6,978 nt of DNA from Nitrosopumilaceae archaeon (GCA_013867245.1 JACENB010000107.1:1-6978); one strand, 5' to 3'; positions 1 to 6,591 are shown, counted from the stretch's first letter. Notes: generated from the sequence alone by a model not told the origin. Translations and numbers: made by a program.

Positions 1-583
1 TGTTGTTATTTTGAATTTTCAAATTTTGATTAATTGTTTCCAATAACGTAATTATTTGTGGATATTTTGTATGTCCTGCAAGATCTTTTTCAATTATTAA
101 AAGATAATATCTTAATTCCCTTAAAATACGTCTTTTTTTAGATTTTGAAATCACTTGATTTTTTAATTCACTTAAGTTTGCTGATATGTCACATAATTTA
201 ATTAATTTTGCATCTAACTCTGACTCTTTGATCTTCATTCCATATTCTTTCTGTCTTTGTTTTTTTGAAATAGTTCTTTTTTTTGTTAACGATAATGTTG
301 AATTATCATTTGTATCAATTACTAGTTTGGTTTCTGTTAATGATAAAATTAATGTTGAAACTCTTCTACCAAATTTTTCAAACAATTCATCAAAACTTGT
401 GTCAGTGTGTTCCAAAATACCTTGTAACCATCCTGCACAAAGTACTTCCTCATCAATTACCCCTAAGCTTTTGAGCCTATTCACAACATTTTCTAAGTGA
501 TTTGAGTATGAGACACCAATTACATTCAGTTTTCCTCCATGTTTTGTCTTTGCAAATAATTCTGCATTTGTTAGTGAATTCAT
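1..583 (-). CDS. RelA/SpoT-type HD-domain-like protein, catalytic residues degenerate (partial, 3' end outside window)
   Basis: An open frame of 194 codons runs off the left edge without a stop. The start is chosen because its ATG overlaps the stop of the upstream helicase gene in an ATGA (580-583), typical of translational coupling. Residues 24-86 follow the layout of the HD hydrolase domain of RelA/SpoT enzymes: a Tyr-x-x-x-His (H29), then a helix ending AGWLQGILEHTDTSFDEL (residues 50-67) where active enzymes have LLHDVIEDT followed by a Phe-Gly segment. A later LIKLCDISANL (residues 127-137) matches LIKLADRLHN. H29, E58 and D132 are kept, but the His-Asp metal pair is Gln54-Gly55 and the Asp after the Glu is His59. 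(p)ppGpp hydrolysis is therefore unlikely. Residues 100-160 are rich in Lys and Arg. No synthetase domain is visible, though the C-terminus is missing. The family assignment is by eye from motifs, and the function is unknown. Coupling suggests it works with the helicase. Confidence 0.7.
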   Translation of the reverse strand, partial: MNSLTNAELFAKTKHGGKLNVIGVSYSNHLENVVNRLKSLGVIDEEVLCAGWLQGILEHTDTSFDELFEKFGRRVSTLILSLTETKLVIDTNDNSTLSLTKKRTISKKQRQKEYGMKIKESELDAKLIKLCDISANLSELKNQVISKSKKRRILRELRYYLLIIEKDLAGHTKYPQIITLLETINQNLKIQNNN

Positions 584-3243
584 TTACTTGCACTACACAT
601 AATTGAAAAAAAATCTAATGCTGATTTCTTTGATAAATTTTTGTTTTTTGTTTGACAATAATTTGTTGTAAATGTACATTTTGGACACCCTCCCCATTCC
701 TCTGATGCTGATTCTTGATCCGCATTTGATTCTTCTTTACAATTACATTCACTAATCAAATCAAAACAAGTTTTCATAACTTCTTCAAAATTTTCATAAA
801 TTATTTTACTACAACCATTATACCCGTCTGATGTGTTGTCAAACAAATGAATAATTCCATTTTCATAATATGCGTCAATATCATTTGATTCTGATTTTGT
901 CAATATTTTACTTGCATTAACTAAAACATGAGTAATTGTATGTATTTTTGAATCTGACGTAAATGAATTTTTTACATCTCCATTTATTTTAGATGTGAAT
1001 TCAGTTGGTACAGTAATACTCGTACAATAATGTTTTGAACTCCAACTAAAATTATTCCAATTTGATATTGTTTTTCCATCAAACGTTTCAAACTTATCTG
1101 ACGTATCGTTATAATTTCCTTTTAGATATCCTGTAATTGTTCTATCTATTTTTATCAATCCATAACGTAATGATAATTTTTTTACATGTGAATTAATTTC
1201 TTTTTTAATTGAGTCTTTTTCTGTCACTTGCATTAATGATGTCTTCACAATAGGAATAGTCCTTTTGTGAATTTCATTAGATGTTTCTAAAAATGCATTT
1301 GCACCGTTTTCAGTTTTATTTATTGATTTTACCTGATAATTTTCTTTATTGAAATGATATATTCCATTTTGATGAAGTTGATAATATCCCACAGGTGTGT
1401 CTCTGGTTCCAATTTTTTTTGAGTTGTGAAAAATTGTGATTTCTCCCGATGCTCCTCTTAGATTAATACTATTTGCAAAATCAAAAAATTTGGATTTATC
1501 TGATTCTAATGCTGCATGTTTTTCCATTCCGATTGACACAGTATGTTTTTCTGAAATTATGGAATTCTCTTTGTTAATTTCAACATGATGATTTTGATTC
1601 AGATATGCAGGGATATTTCGTGCAAAATAATGACATGCTGCATCCTCTGGATCAAAAACACAGATTGCATATGATTTTTGTCCTTTTCTTCCTGCTCTTC
1701 CAATTCTTTGAATAAATGAATCGTACTCATTTTTGAATGCTGAAATTACTACGTCTACATTACCAATGTCAATTCCCAGCTCTAATGTAGGCGTACATGA
1801 TAAAATATCTAATTCCCCTTCTTTCATTTGTGATTCATACAACTTTCTATCTTTTTGTTCTAAACCACCACGATGAATTTGTATTCTTATTTTTTCATTC
1901 ATAGATTCTACGTTTGATGCTAAAAATTCTGCATCATTATGACTATTACTGAATACTAATTGTTTAGATTTTTTTTTATTGCATATTGTTGTAATCATTT
2001 CCATAGTTGTTCTTTGACCATATTTTCTTGGCATGATGAAAAATCGATGCATGTTTTGTTTTCTTTTTGACTCACTTTTGATATATGTGAAAGATTTTTC
2101 AGGTAAATCGTACATGTTTGAAAAAAATTCTTTAGGGTTATCTAACGTTGCAGATGCTCCTATGATTTGAAATTTATTCATATAGTTTTTCATTCTTTTT
2201 AATACATGGTAAACATTAGAGCCGTGAAAACTAGTGTATGAATGTGCTTCATCCATTACAATTATTTTTGCATTTTTAAATAATTGATTCCATTTTTTAT
2301 CTTGTAAAATTAAATGATAATTAATGAAATCAAAGTTTGTTGCTAGAATAATTGATTTCTTATATGATTCTGAAATTATTTTATCTTTGTATTGTGAATT
2401 TTGCCCACCATGAATTGAATATGTAGAAATTATGTCATTTAATTCACATTTATCTATTAAATCTGAAATTTTTGAAACTTGATCATCGATTAATGCATTT
2501 AATGGATACACCAATAATACAAAAACACCTTCAATTGGATTTTCTAAAATTTTTTGTAAAATTGGAATTATGAATGCCTCTGTTTTTCCTGAACCTGTAG
2601 GTGCAGAAATAATTGAATTATCCCCATTTAAAATTGACCGAATTGATTCATTTTGAAATGGTAGAACTCCTGAAAAACCATATTTTTTTAATCCTTTGAT
2701 AATTTTTGTTGATAAAACATCTTTGAGATTTTCTACTGGTAATTTTTCTGGCTCTAATGAAAGTAATTTCTCATAATGAATAATTGCTAATGTTTGATTC
2801 CTATGACCTTCTACTAATTCATGAATAATTATGTCGTTATCAACTTCTAATTTTGGTATTTTATTTACGTCAAATAAAATATTTTCAGGTATTGAAATTT
2901 TTAATTCTGTTTTAATTTTTTTAGGAGTTACTGTCTTTCCAATATTTTTTATTTCATCTGGAAAATAACCTGCTGAAATTTCTGGACCATTACAACTATG
3001 TGGCTCATCTGTTCTTGCATCAAGAGGAATGAATTTACCACTATCTGATTTGAATTCATCATCCCAGTAAATTTCTGAACCACAGCCCTTGGAACATTGT
3101 TTTGTTCTTCCTGAATAATTGACTCCATATGTTGGTTTTCTTGGAATAATTTTTTCAGGATTGCATTTTGGACATATTCCTGGAGCTGCGACATCTTTCA
3201 TATTTTTTGAAAGTTTTGTATCGCATGTTGGGCAAAACTTCAT
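580..3243 (-). CDS. DEAH-box superfamily 2 helicase with C-terminal DUF1998/MZB zinc domain (MrfA-like)
   Basis: This 887-residue protein is a probable ATP-driven DNA helicase or translocase in the cytoplasm. It opens with a zinc ribbon (C4, C7, C24, C27), then a second Cys/His module (C50, C54, H82, C84) around a KFIPLDARTDEPHSC segment. Helicase motifs follow: Walker A APTGSGKTEAF (214-224), Ia YPLNALIDDQ (246-255), DEAH (331-334), III SATLD (364-368), V LELGIDIGNVDVVIS (487-501) and VI QRIGRAGRKGQ (512-522). After them comes LRGASGEITIF (595-605), typical of DUF1998 helicases. Near the end a NASKIL segment precedes C833, C835, GGCPKC (C853, C856) and C863, the cysteine cluster that binds zinc in the MZB domain. 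An acidic insert of about 17 residues separates the cluster halves. Relatives include Bacillus MrfA, which repairs mitomycin C damage with the exonuclease MrfB, and helicases of some defence systems. Which role applies here cannot be told. The start places the first Cys at residue 4 and follows a TATA-like box. The downstream gene overlaps by 4 bp. Confidence 0.9.
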   Translation of the reverse strand: MKFCPTCDTKLSKNMKDVAAPGICPKCNPEKIIPRKPTYGVNYSGRTKQCSKGCGSEIYWDDEFKSDSGKFIPLDARTDEPHSCNGPEISAGYFPDEIKNIGKTVTPKKIKTELKISIPENILFDVNKIPKLEVDNDIIIHELVEGHRNQTLAIIHYEKLLSLEPEKLPVENLKDVLSTKIIKGLKKYGFSGVLPFQNESIRSILNGDNSIISAPTGSGKTEAFIIPILQKILENPIEGVFVLLVYPLNALIDDQVSKISDLIDKCELNDIISTYSIHGGQNSQYKDKIISESYKKSIILATNFDFINYHLILQDKKWNQLFKNAKIIVMDEAHSYTSFHGSNVYHVLKRMKNYMNKFQIIGASATLDNPKEFFSNMYDLPEKSFTYIKSESKRKQNMHRFFIMPRKYGQRTTMEMITTICNKKKSKQLVFSNSHNDAEFLASNVESMNEKIRIQIHRGGLEQKDRKLYESQMKEGELDILSCTPTLELGIDIGNVDVVISAFKNEYDSFIQRIGRAGRKGQKSYAICVFDPEDAACHYFARNIPAYLNQNHHVEINKENSIISEKHTVSIGMEKHAALESDKSKFFDFANSINLRGASGEITIFHNSKKIGTRDTPVGYYQLHQNGIYHFNKENYQVKSINKTENGANAFLETSNEIHKRTIPIVKTSLMQVTEKDSIKKEINSHVKKLSLRYGLIKIDRTITGYLKGNYNDTSDKFETFDGKTISNWNNFSWSSKHYCTSITVPTEFTSKINGDVKNSFTSDSKIHTITHVLVNASKILTKSESNDIDAYYENGIIHLFDNTSDGYNGCSKIIYENFEEVMKTCFDLISECNCKEESNADQESASEEWGGCPKCTFTTNYCQTKNKNLSKKSALDFFSIMCSASK

Positions 3244-3267
3244 CTCTCTTGCTCTACTTTATTTTTG

Positions 3268-3277
3268 TCATAAAAGG
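3268..3277 (-). promoter_or_regulatory. Candidate TATA box for the helicase operon
   Basis: Read on the minus strand, CCTTTTATGA lies about 30 bp before the helicase ATG at 3243. An archaeal transcript would then start within a few bases of the ATG, giving a very short leader. The region is AT-rich, so chance matches are possible. Confidence 0.4.
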
Positions 3278-3376
3278 ATTTTTTAATAATTTCATAAATT
3301 AGTTAATTGACTACGAGCTATTGGTTTACCCAAATTAAAAAGACAATATTATTTCTAGTTTATTTGTACACTAATT

Positions 3377-3487
3377 ATGAAAAATAACAAAGAATTGAGA
3401 TCATTAAAAATTGAATTAATGAAATCCCTAAATGGATCAAATAGTGGCTATTTTGGATTATCTTTAGAAACTTTAGTTGATAATTGA
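3377..3487 (+). CDS. Possible 36-residue small protein, unknown
   Basis: ATG at 3377 opens a frame of 36 codons ending in TGA, followed in frame by TAA. The predicted product starts MKNNKELRSLKIELMKSL and ends SLETLVDN. It is soluble, with an N-terminal part that could form an amphipathic basic helix and an acidic end. An AATATTATT stretch near 3346-3354 sits about 26 bp upstream and could be a TATA box for a leaderless transcript. Codon choice resembles the neighbours, but in 30% GC sequence a frame this short can arise by chance. No family is recognised. It could be a real small protein, or a remnant of a longer gene upstream of the 113-residue protein. Confidence 0.35.
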   Translation: MKNNKELRSLKIELMKSLNGSNSGYFGLSLETLVDN

Positions 3488-3560
3488 TAATTTTATTCCT
3501 GAATCTAATTAATTATTCTAATTTTTCAAAATTCTTAAGTTATGATGTTTTAGGAATTTT

Positions 3561-3902
3561 ATGGCAAAATTTAGTGTTGAACTCCCAATTTCAAAAAAAC
3601 CTACAGATCTTGAATTAAAAAAACTAAAAGAATATTTCAAGGAAATGCCTGTTAATGAAATAATTACTGGCCTTAAATTTGCAAAAAGTAGATGGCATGC
3701 TAAAGATTCTGGAACTTTAAAAGTTGGAAGAAAAAGTATTGTTCAAAAAGAAGTGCATTCGGTTACTACTGAACAAGCTCAATGGAGATTAAAAAATTGG
3801 AAAATGATGATTTCAAATTACCGTCGCAGAGGCTATAGTTATCCAACAATATCTAGAATTAAAAAAATTCTAATTCAAAAGAGTAAAAAGAAATCAAAGT
3901 AA
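3561..3902 (+). CDS. Small, highly basic protein of unknown function (113 aa)
   Basis: The product is not recognised as a member of a named family. It contains about 29 Lys/Arg against 9 Asp/Glu, so it is strongly positive, and it has no signal peptide or membrane segment. The N-terminal third (residues 14-44) should form helices, with LELKKLKEYFKEM and IITGLKFAKSRW. The middle (50-70) is probably extended. The C-terminal part has WRLKNWKMMISNYRRRGYSY and ends in a Lys-rich tail. The composition would fit binding to DNA, RNA or a ribosome, which is inference only. The ATG is preceded by AGGA with a five-base spacer. The gene is convergent with the cdvB-family gene, leaving 17 bp between stops. 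Its length, normal codon use and clean boundaries make it a real gene with good probability. Confidence 0.75.
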   Translation: MAKFSVELPISKKPTDLELKKLKEYFKEMPVNEIITGLKFAKSRWHAKDSGTLKVGRKSIVQKEVHSVTTEQAQWRLKNWKMMISNYRRRGYSYPTISRIKKILIQKSKKKSK

Positions 3903-3943
3903 CTATGTATTAGTTAATTCTAAATGAAGATATCTGCTTTTTT
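3877..3943. terminator. Probable overlapping convergent transcription end region
   Basis: Two genes end 17 bp apart on opposite strands. Plus-strand transcripts meet TTTTTT at 3938-3943, inside the opposing gene. Minus-strand transcripts meet T-rich tracts opposite 3877-3893, inside the basic-protein gene. A weak hairpin AACTA-TGTAT-TAGTT lies between at 3901-3915. Archaeal termination usually needs only a U-rich tract, so the two mRNAs probably overlap at their 3' ends. Confidence 0.35.
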
Positions 3944-4570
3944 CTGTGCTACTTGTTGTCTTAATTCTGTTGGAACTTCTGGAATTGATGATTTTGTTTG
4001 TCCAGCAATAACATTGTGTGCTTCTTCTAATATTGCAAGTGTGTCTGAATTTGTTTCAGTTTGTGTAGTAAAGTTGTCTTCCATTCCGACAGATGATCCT
4101 GACATGACATCTCCAAGTATTTGTGATAAGTCTTGCATTGAAGCATTTGCTTCAGGCATAATTCCACTTAATGATGGACTTAGTCCTTTAATTATTGACA
4201 TACATGGACTCAATGTTACAACAACATCTCCTAATTCTGAAACAGTGTCTAATCTGAGTTTAACTTGCTCCATGGATAGTTTTGCCCCACTTACCATGTT
4301 TTTCATTTTTCTAACTTGTGCTAATTCTCCTGCGTATGCTTGTGCATAAACCGGTTTGTTATTTCTCTGTGCATTAACACATTTTTCAAAAATTTTATCA
4401 TGTTTTGCTTGTAATTTTTCATTAATTCCTGATAATTTTGTAATTTGTGATTGTAGTTTTTTCTGAGCAAAATCAATTCTATTTTTTAGTGGTTCATCAG
4501 GCTTTACCTTACCCATTACTTTTTGAGATATTGATTCTCCTTCTGTTTTATTCCATGAATTACTTATCAT
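3920..4570 (-). CDS. cdvB: CdvB-family ESCRT-III-like cell division protein
   Basis: This 216-residue protein matches the archaeal Snf7/ESCRT-III family. CdvB proteins polymerise on the inner face of the membrane at mid-cell, are recruited by CdvA and are remodelled by the AAA ATPase CdvC. A basic N-terminus (residues 16-45, DEPLKNRIDFAQKKLQSQI) leads into a helical hairpin covering residues 35-110, with the conserved AQRNNKPVYAQAYAGELAQVRKM stretch in two parts at 67-89. Helices around LSPCMSIIKGLSPSLSGIMPEA (in two parts, 120-141) follow. A Ser/Thr-rich linker at 157-175 precedes LAILEEAHNVIAG, and the tail carries SIPEVP (195-200). That resembles the Pro-rich MIM2 motif that binds the MIT domain of CdvC. 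There is no room for the C-terminal winged helix of Sulfolobus CdvB, so it resembles the shorter CdvB1/B2 paralogs. Thaumarchaea carry several paralogs, and which one this is cannot be decided here. It is transcribed alone from its own TATA box. Confidence 0.88.
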   Translation of the reverse strand: MISNSWNKTEGESISQKVMGKVKPDEPLKNRIDFAQKKLQSQITKLSGINEKLQAKHDKIFEKCVNAQRNNKPVYAQAYAGELAQVRKMKNMVSGAKLSMEQVKLRLDTVSELGDVVVTLSPCMSIIKGLSPSLSGIMPEANASMQDLSQILGDVMSGSSVGMEDNFTTQTETNSDTLAILEEAHNVIAGQTKSSIPEVPTELRQQVAQKKADIFI

Positions 4571-4600
4571 ACTGATTTCGTAATTTTTCTTAATTTTTTT

Positions 4601-4609
4601 CTTTTAAAC
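4601..4609 (-). promoter_or_regulatory. TATA box for the cdvB-family gene
   Basis: GTTTAAAAG on the minus strand is centred about 35 bp before the ATG at 4570. The predicted transcript would begin roughly 9 bases before the ATG. An A-rich stretch separates the two. This box resembles the one in front of ccdA, which also contains TTTAAAA. Confidence 0.6.
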
Positions 4610-4623
4610 AGATTTGTAACTCT

Positions 4624-4662
4624 GGTTAGTGTACCTTCGGTTACAGTATACCTGGTTACATC
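4624..4662. repeat. Three GGTTA elements at exact 15-bp spacing upstream of the cdvB promoter
   Basis: Plus-strand units begin at 4624 (GGTTAGTGTACCTTC), 4639 (GGTTACAGTATACCT) and 4654 (GGTTACATC). The first two also carry ACC, so GGT and ACC half-sites alternate across the block. The segment between the first two units can fold as a hairpin: TGTACC and GGTTACA pair around a TTC loop with one bulged base. The block is more GC-rich than its surroundings. It starts right after the stop of the thioredoxin gene and ends about 15 bp upstream of the cdvB TATA box. It may be a tandem operator for cdvB or a 3' structure of the dipZ-like mRNA. Confidence 0.55.
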
Positions 4663-5769
4663 TTATCCGAACGTAAAAGTAAATGCTTGAAATCCTTTGC
4701 CTTGAATATTCATTTCTAATATGCCTGAGATGCTATTTTCGCTATCAATGATGTTATACATTCCAGGATCACTTACAATCAATTTACTATTTAATGAAAC
4801 ATCGTTACCAACATTTTTTTCATTGAGAGGAATTCCATCAAGGAATATTTCTACTTCTGCATAGTTATTTGTTACAATGTTGACTTCTTTTGCTTCAAAG
4901 TACATTTTGATACTTCCATTACTTTTAGTTAATTCCATACTGTCTGAATGATTTTTCCAATCTCCTACCGGATAGAATTTGTTTAATTCTATTTTTTTAG
5001 GCTCTGTATACGTTACAATTTTTTCTGGCTGAAATCCTTCATTACTTCCTAAATTATTTCTATTTTGTGCAAATTTATATCCAAAATATAATTCTGGAGT
5101 TCTAAATGGTGTGTGTTCAAATTCTTCAATGTTAACTAATTCCTTGTTTGATACTGTTTTAATTCCCATTGACTGAGCTCTTTCATCAAGTAATTGTTGA
5201 ATAATTTTTTCAGTTTCTTCATATGCACCTTCTCCAATATGATTATATCTTAAATTTCCTTCATGATCTGCAATGTATTTTCTTGGCCAGTAATTGTTTT
5301 CAAATGCCTTCCAAGTTTCCATTTTGTTGTCCATGACTATTGGATAATCAATTTCATATTTTTCTATTGCATCTTGTACGTTACTAGGATCTTTTTCAAA
5401 CTCAAATTCAGGTGAATGTATGCCAATAATTAACAAACCTTCATCAGAATATTTTTCATCCCATGATGTAATGAATGGTAATGTTCTGATACAATTAATG
5501 CAACTGTAGGTCCATATGTCATAAAGTACAACTTTGTTATCCATCTCTTGCTCTAATTTTTCAGGTGTTGTATTGAGATAATACTCAATTCCTACTAGTT
5601 CAGGTGCTTTTTTTACTCCTGAATCATTAATGTTCAAAAATACTCCTGTTGTTGAACCTTGATTTTGTAATGATAAATCATCTAATCCCACAAAAATTAT
5701 GCCTAAAAATACCACTGCTGATATTATAATTCCACCAAAAATGGATATGTTTTTTATTTCTGAATTCAT
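4663..5769 (-). CDS. Membrane-anchored DipZ/TlpA-like thioredoxin with C-terminal beta domain
   Basis: This is a probable extracytoplasmic thiol-disulfide oxidoreductase, 368 residues long. An N-terminal hydrophobic span at about residues 8-29 should anchor it, with the rest outside the cell membrane. A thioredoxin fold follows: VVLYDIWTYSCINCIRTLPF (80-99) with the active pair C90/C93 in the WTYSCINC form typical of the DipZ family, then GIHSPEFEFE (116-125), WPRKYIADHEG (161-171) containing the cis-Pro position P162, and GEGAYEETEKII. After RTPELYFGYKFAQ (223-235), the family's linker signature, residues 250-368 look all-beta, like the C-terminal carbohydrate-binding-like module of mycobacterial DipZ. 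In Mycobacterium DipZ this is fused to a CcdA domain; here the CcdA part is the separate gene immediately upstream, overlapping by 4 bp. It probably receives electrons from CcdA and reduces exported proteins, possibly cytochromes or copper proteins. The substrate is inferred. Confidence 0.88.
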   Translation of the reverse strand: MNSEIKNISIFGGIIISAVVFLGIIFVGLDDLSLQNQGSTTGVFLNINDSGVKKAPELVGIEYYLNTTPEKLEQEMDNKVVLYDIWTYSCINCIRTLPFITSWDEKYSDEGLLIIGIHSPEFEFEKDPSNVQDAIEKYEIDYPIVMDNKMETWKAFENNYWPRKYIADHEGNLRYNHIGEGAYEETEKIIQQLLDERAQSMGIKTVSNKELVNIEEFEHTPFRTPELYFGYKFAQNRNNLGSNEGFQPEKIVTYTEPKKIELNKFYPVGDWKNHSDSMELTKSNGSIKMYFEAKEVNIVTNNYAEVEIFLDGIPLNEKNVGNDVSLNSKLIVSDPGMYNIIDSENSISGILEMNIQGKGFQAFTFTFG

Positions 5770-6497
5770 CCTAACATCACAATCTCATTAAGTAATGGAA
5801 AATTTGCAATATATGCAAGTTGATTTGTAAATATCAAAATTCCTAACATTATGATTAATCCACCAATTAACAAATTATAATATTTTAGATGTTTTGTCAT
5901 GGAAGAAATTATTCTTGTTGATTTTGAAAAAAATATTCCCATTAAAATAAATGGAATTCCCAAACCTGCTGAATATGCTAATAATAAACTGAATGAAACT
6001 GATGGTATTGTTGCAGCTAATGTTAGAATCGTTCCCAATATTGGACCAACACATGGTGTCCATCCAATTGCAAATGCTAAACCAAATACAAAAGACATTG
6101 GATAACTTGATCTGAATTTTTTAATCTGAATTTTTTTTTCTTTATTTATAAAATTTATTTTTTGGGATAGCAATAGGAATACTCCAAATATGACCACAAT
6201 TATTCCTGCAATTGAATTTAAATCTCCTAAAAATTGAGTAACCGAACTTGATAAAATACTATTAATTAAAACCCCTAAAGTTGAAAAAACAACTGAAAAT
6301 CCTAATACAAAAAATATTGTATTTGCAATAATGCTTACTCTATTAATTTGAAAATTACTTTTTTGATCATGTTTTATTTCGTTTAATGTTGTTCCTGAAA
6401 TATATGCCAAAAAGGCTGGAATCATAGGTAAAATGCATGGAGCAATAAATGATCCTAGACCTGCAGAAAATGCAATTAGTACTGTAGGGTCAGCCAT
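5766..6497 (-). CDS. ccdA: CcdA-family transmembrane thiol-disulfide transporter
   Basis: This is a 243-residue integral membrane protein of the CcdA/DsbD-beta family, which passes electrons from cytoplasmic thioredoxin across the membrane through a cysteine pair. About six hydrophobic segments are visible: roughly 6-34, 54-80, 93-111, 133-160, 167-190 and 207-230. The two family motifs are present: GSFIAPCILPMIPAFL (15-30) with C21, and AIGWTPCVGPILG (143-155) with C149. Pro residues flank both active cysteines, as in the family. The length is normal for CcdA. The start is well supported because a TATA box lies 25 bp before the ATG, implying a leaderless mRNA. The stop overlaps the start of the DipZ-like thioredoxin, its likely periplasmic-side partner. 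In ammonia-oxidising archaea such a system could serve maturation of exported copper or haem proteins, but this is inference. Confidence 0.93.
   Translation of the reverse strand: MADPTVLIAFSAGLGSFIAPCILPMIPAFLAYISGTTLNEIKHDQKSNFQINRVSIIANTIFFVLGFSVVFSTLGVLINSILSSSVTQFLGDLNSIAGIIVVIFGVFLLLSQKINFINKEKKIQIKKFRSSYPMSFVFGLAFAIGWTPCVGPILGTILTLAATIPSVSFSLLLAYSAGLGIPFILMGIFFSKSTRIISSMTKHLKYYNLLIGGLIIMLGILIFTNQLAYIANFPLLNEIVMLG
5776..5780 (-). promoter_or_regulatory. Shine-Dalgarno-like site for the dipZ-like gene
   Basis: On the minus strand GTGAT lies six bases before the ATG at 5769. It matches part of the archaeal anti-16S sequence GGTGATC. An internal operon gene needs such a site, whereas the leaderless first gene ccdA does not. 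It supports the start chosen at the ATGA overlap. Confidence 0.5.
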
Positions 6498-6517
6498 ATG
6501 TTAAATTCATTATTTTT

Positions 6518-6526
6518 ATTTTAAAG
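6518..6526 (-). promoter_or_regulatory. TATA box of ccdA (leaderless)
   Basis: CTTTAAAAT on the minus strand is centred 25 bp upstream of the ccdA ATG at 6497. This is the spacing expected between an archaeal TATA box and the transcript start, so transcription should begin at or next to the ATG. It forms half of a divergent promoter pair. Confidence 0.7.
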
Positions 6527-6561
6527 CCTTATTACAAATTTTGTCTGTTTCTAATACGCTC

Positions 6562-6570
6562 CTTTTTATC
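6562..6570 (+). promoter_or_regulatory. TATA box of the 40-residue membrane protein gene (leaderless)
   Basis: CTTTTTATC is centred about 25-26 bp before the ATG at 6592, again the spacing for a leaderless transcript. Its presence is a main argument that the short gene is real. It lies about 45 bp from the ccdA box on the other strand. Confidence 0.65.
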
Positions 6571-6591
6571 TAGGTATTTTGGATACAATTT

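Larger units (their letters stand above)
3244..3560. other. AT-rich gap between helicase and basic-protein gene
   Basis: This 317-bp stretch lies between divergent genes. It holds the probable helicase promoter near 3268-3277 and one possible 36-codon plus-strand ORF at 3377-3487. The last 73 bp form the leader of the 113-residue gene, including an AGGA at 3552-3555, five bases before its ATG, that could act as a weak ribosome binding site. No clear TATA box was seen for that gene, and no structured RNA or repeat was recognised. Confidence 0.5.

Noticed and set aside
186..500. Plus-strand open frame of 104 codons
   Set aside because: It lies wholly antisense to the HD-like gene, whose frame is coupled to the helicase and shows recognisable motifs. 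The translation has low complexity and no domain.
2949..3194. Minus-strand 81-codon frame inside the helicase gene
   Set aside because: It is an out-of-frame shadow; the helicase frame has the zinc ligands and a supported start.
3280..3312. AT-rich inverted matches upstream of the helicase
   Set aside because: Short A/T palindromes are expected by chance at this base composition, and no stable stem was found.
3924..4349. Plus-strand open frame of 141 codons, Cys- and Ser-rich
   Set aside because: It is antisense to the cdvB-family gene, which has clear family homology. The frame is open because the opposite strand lacks certain codons.
4624..4662. CRISPR-like array
   Set aside because: The units are 15 bp and imperfect, with no unique spacers and no cas genes nearby.
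5760..5775. Frameshift breaking a single ccdA-dipZ fusion
   Set aside because: The second protein has its own membrane anchor, a linker and an SD-like site, so two intact coupled genes explain the overlap better.
5875..6105. Two short frames (minus 5875-6063, plus 5899-6105) within ccdA
   Set aside because: Both overlap the well-supported CcdA frame and show no domain, promoter or ribosome site of their own.
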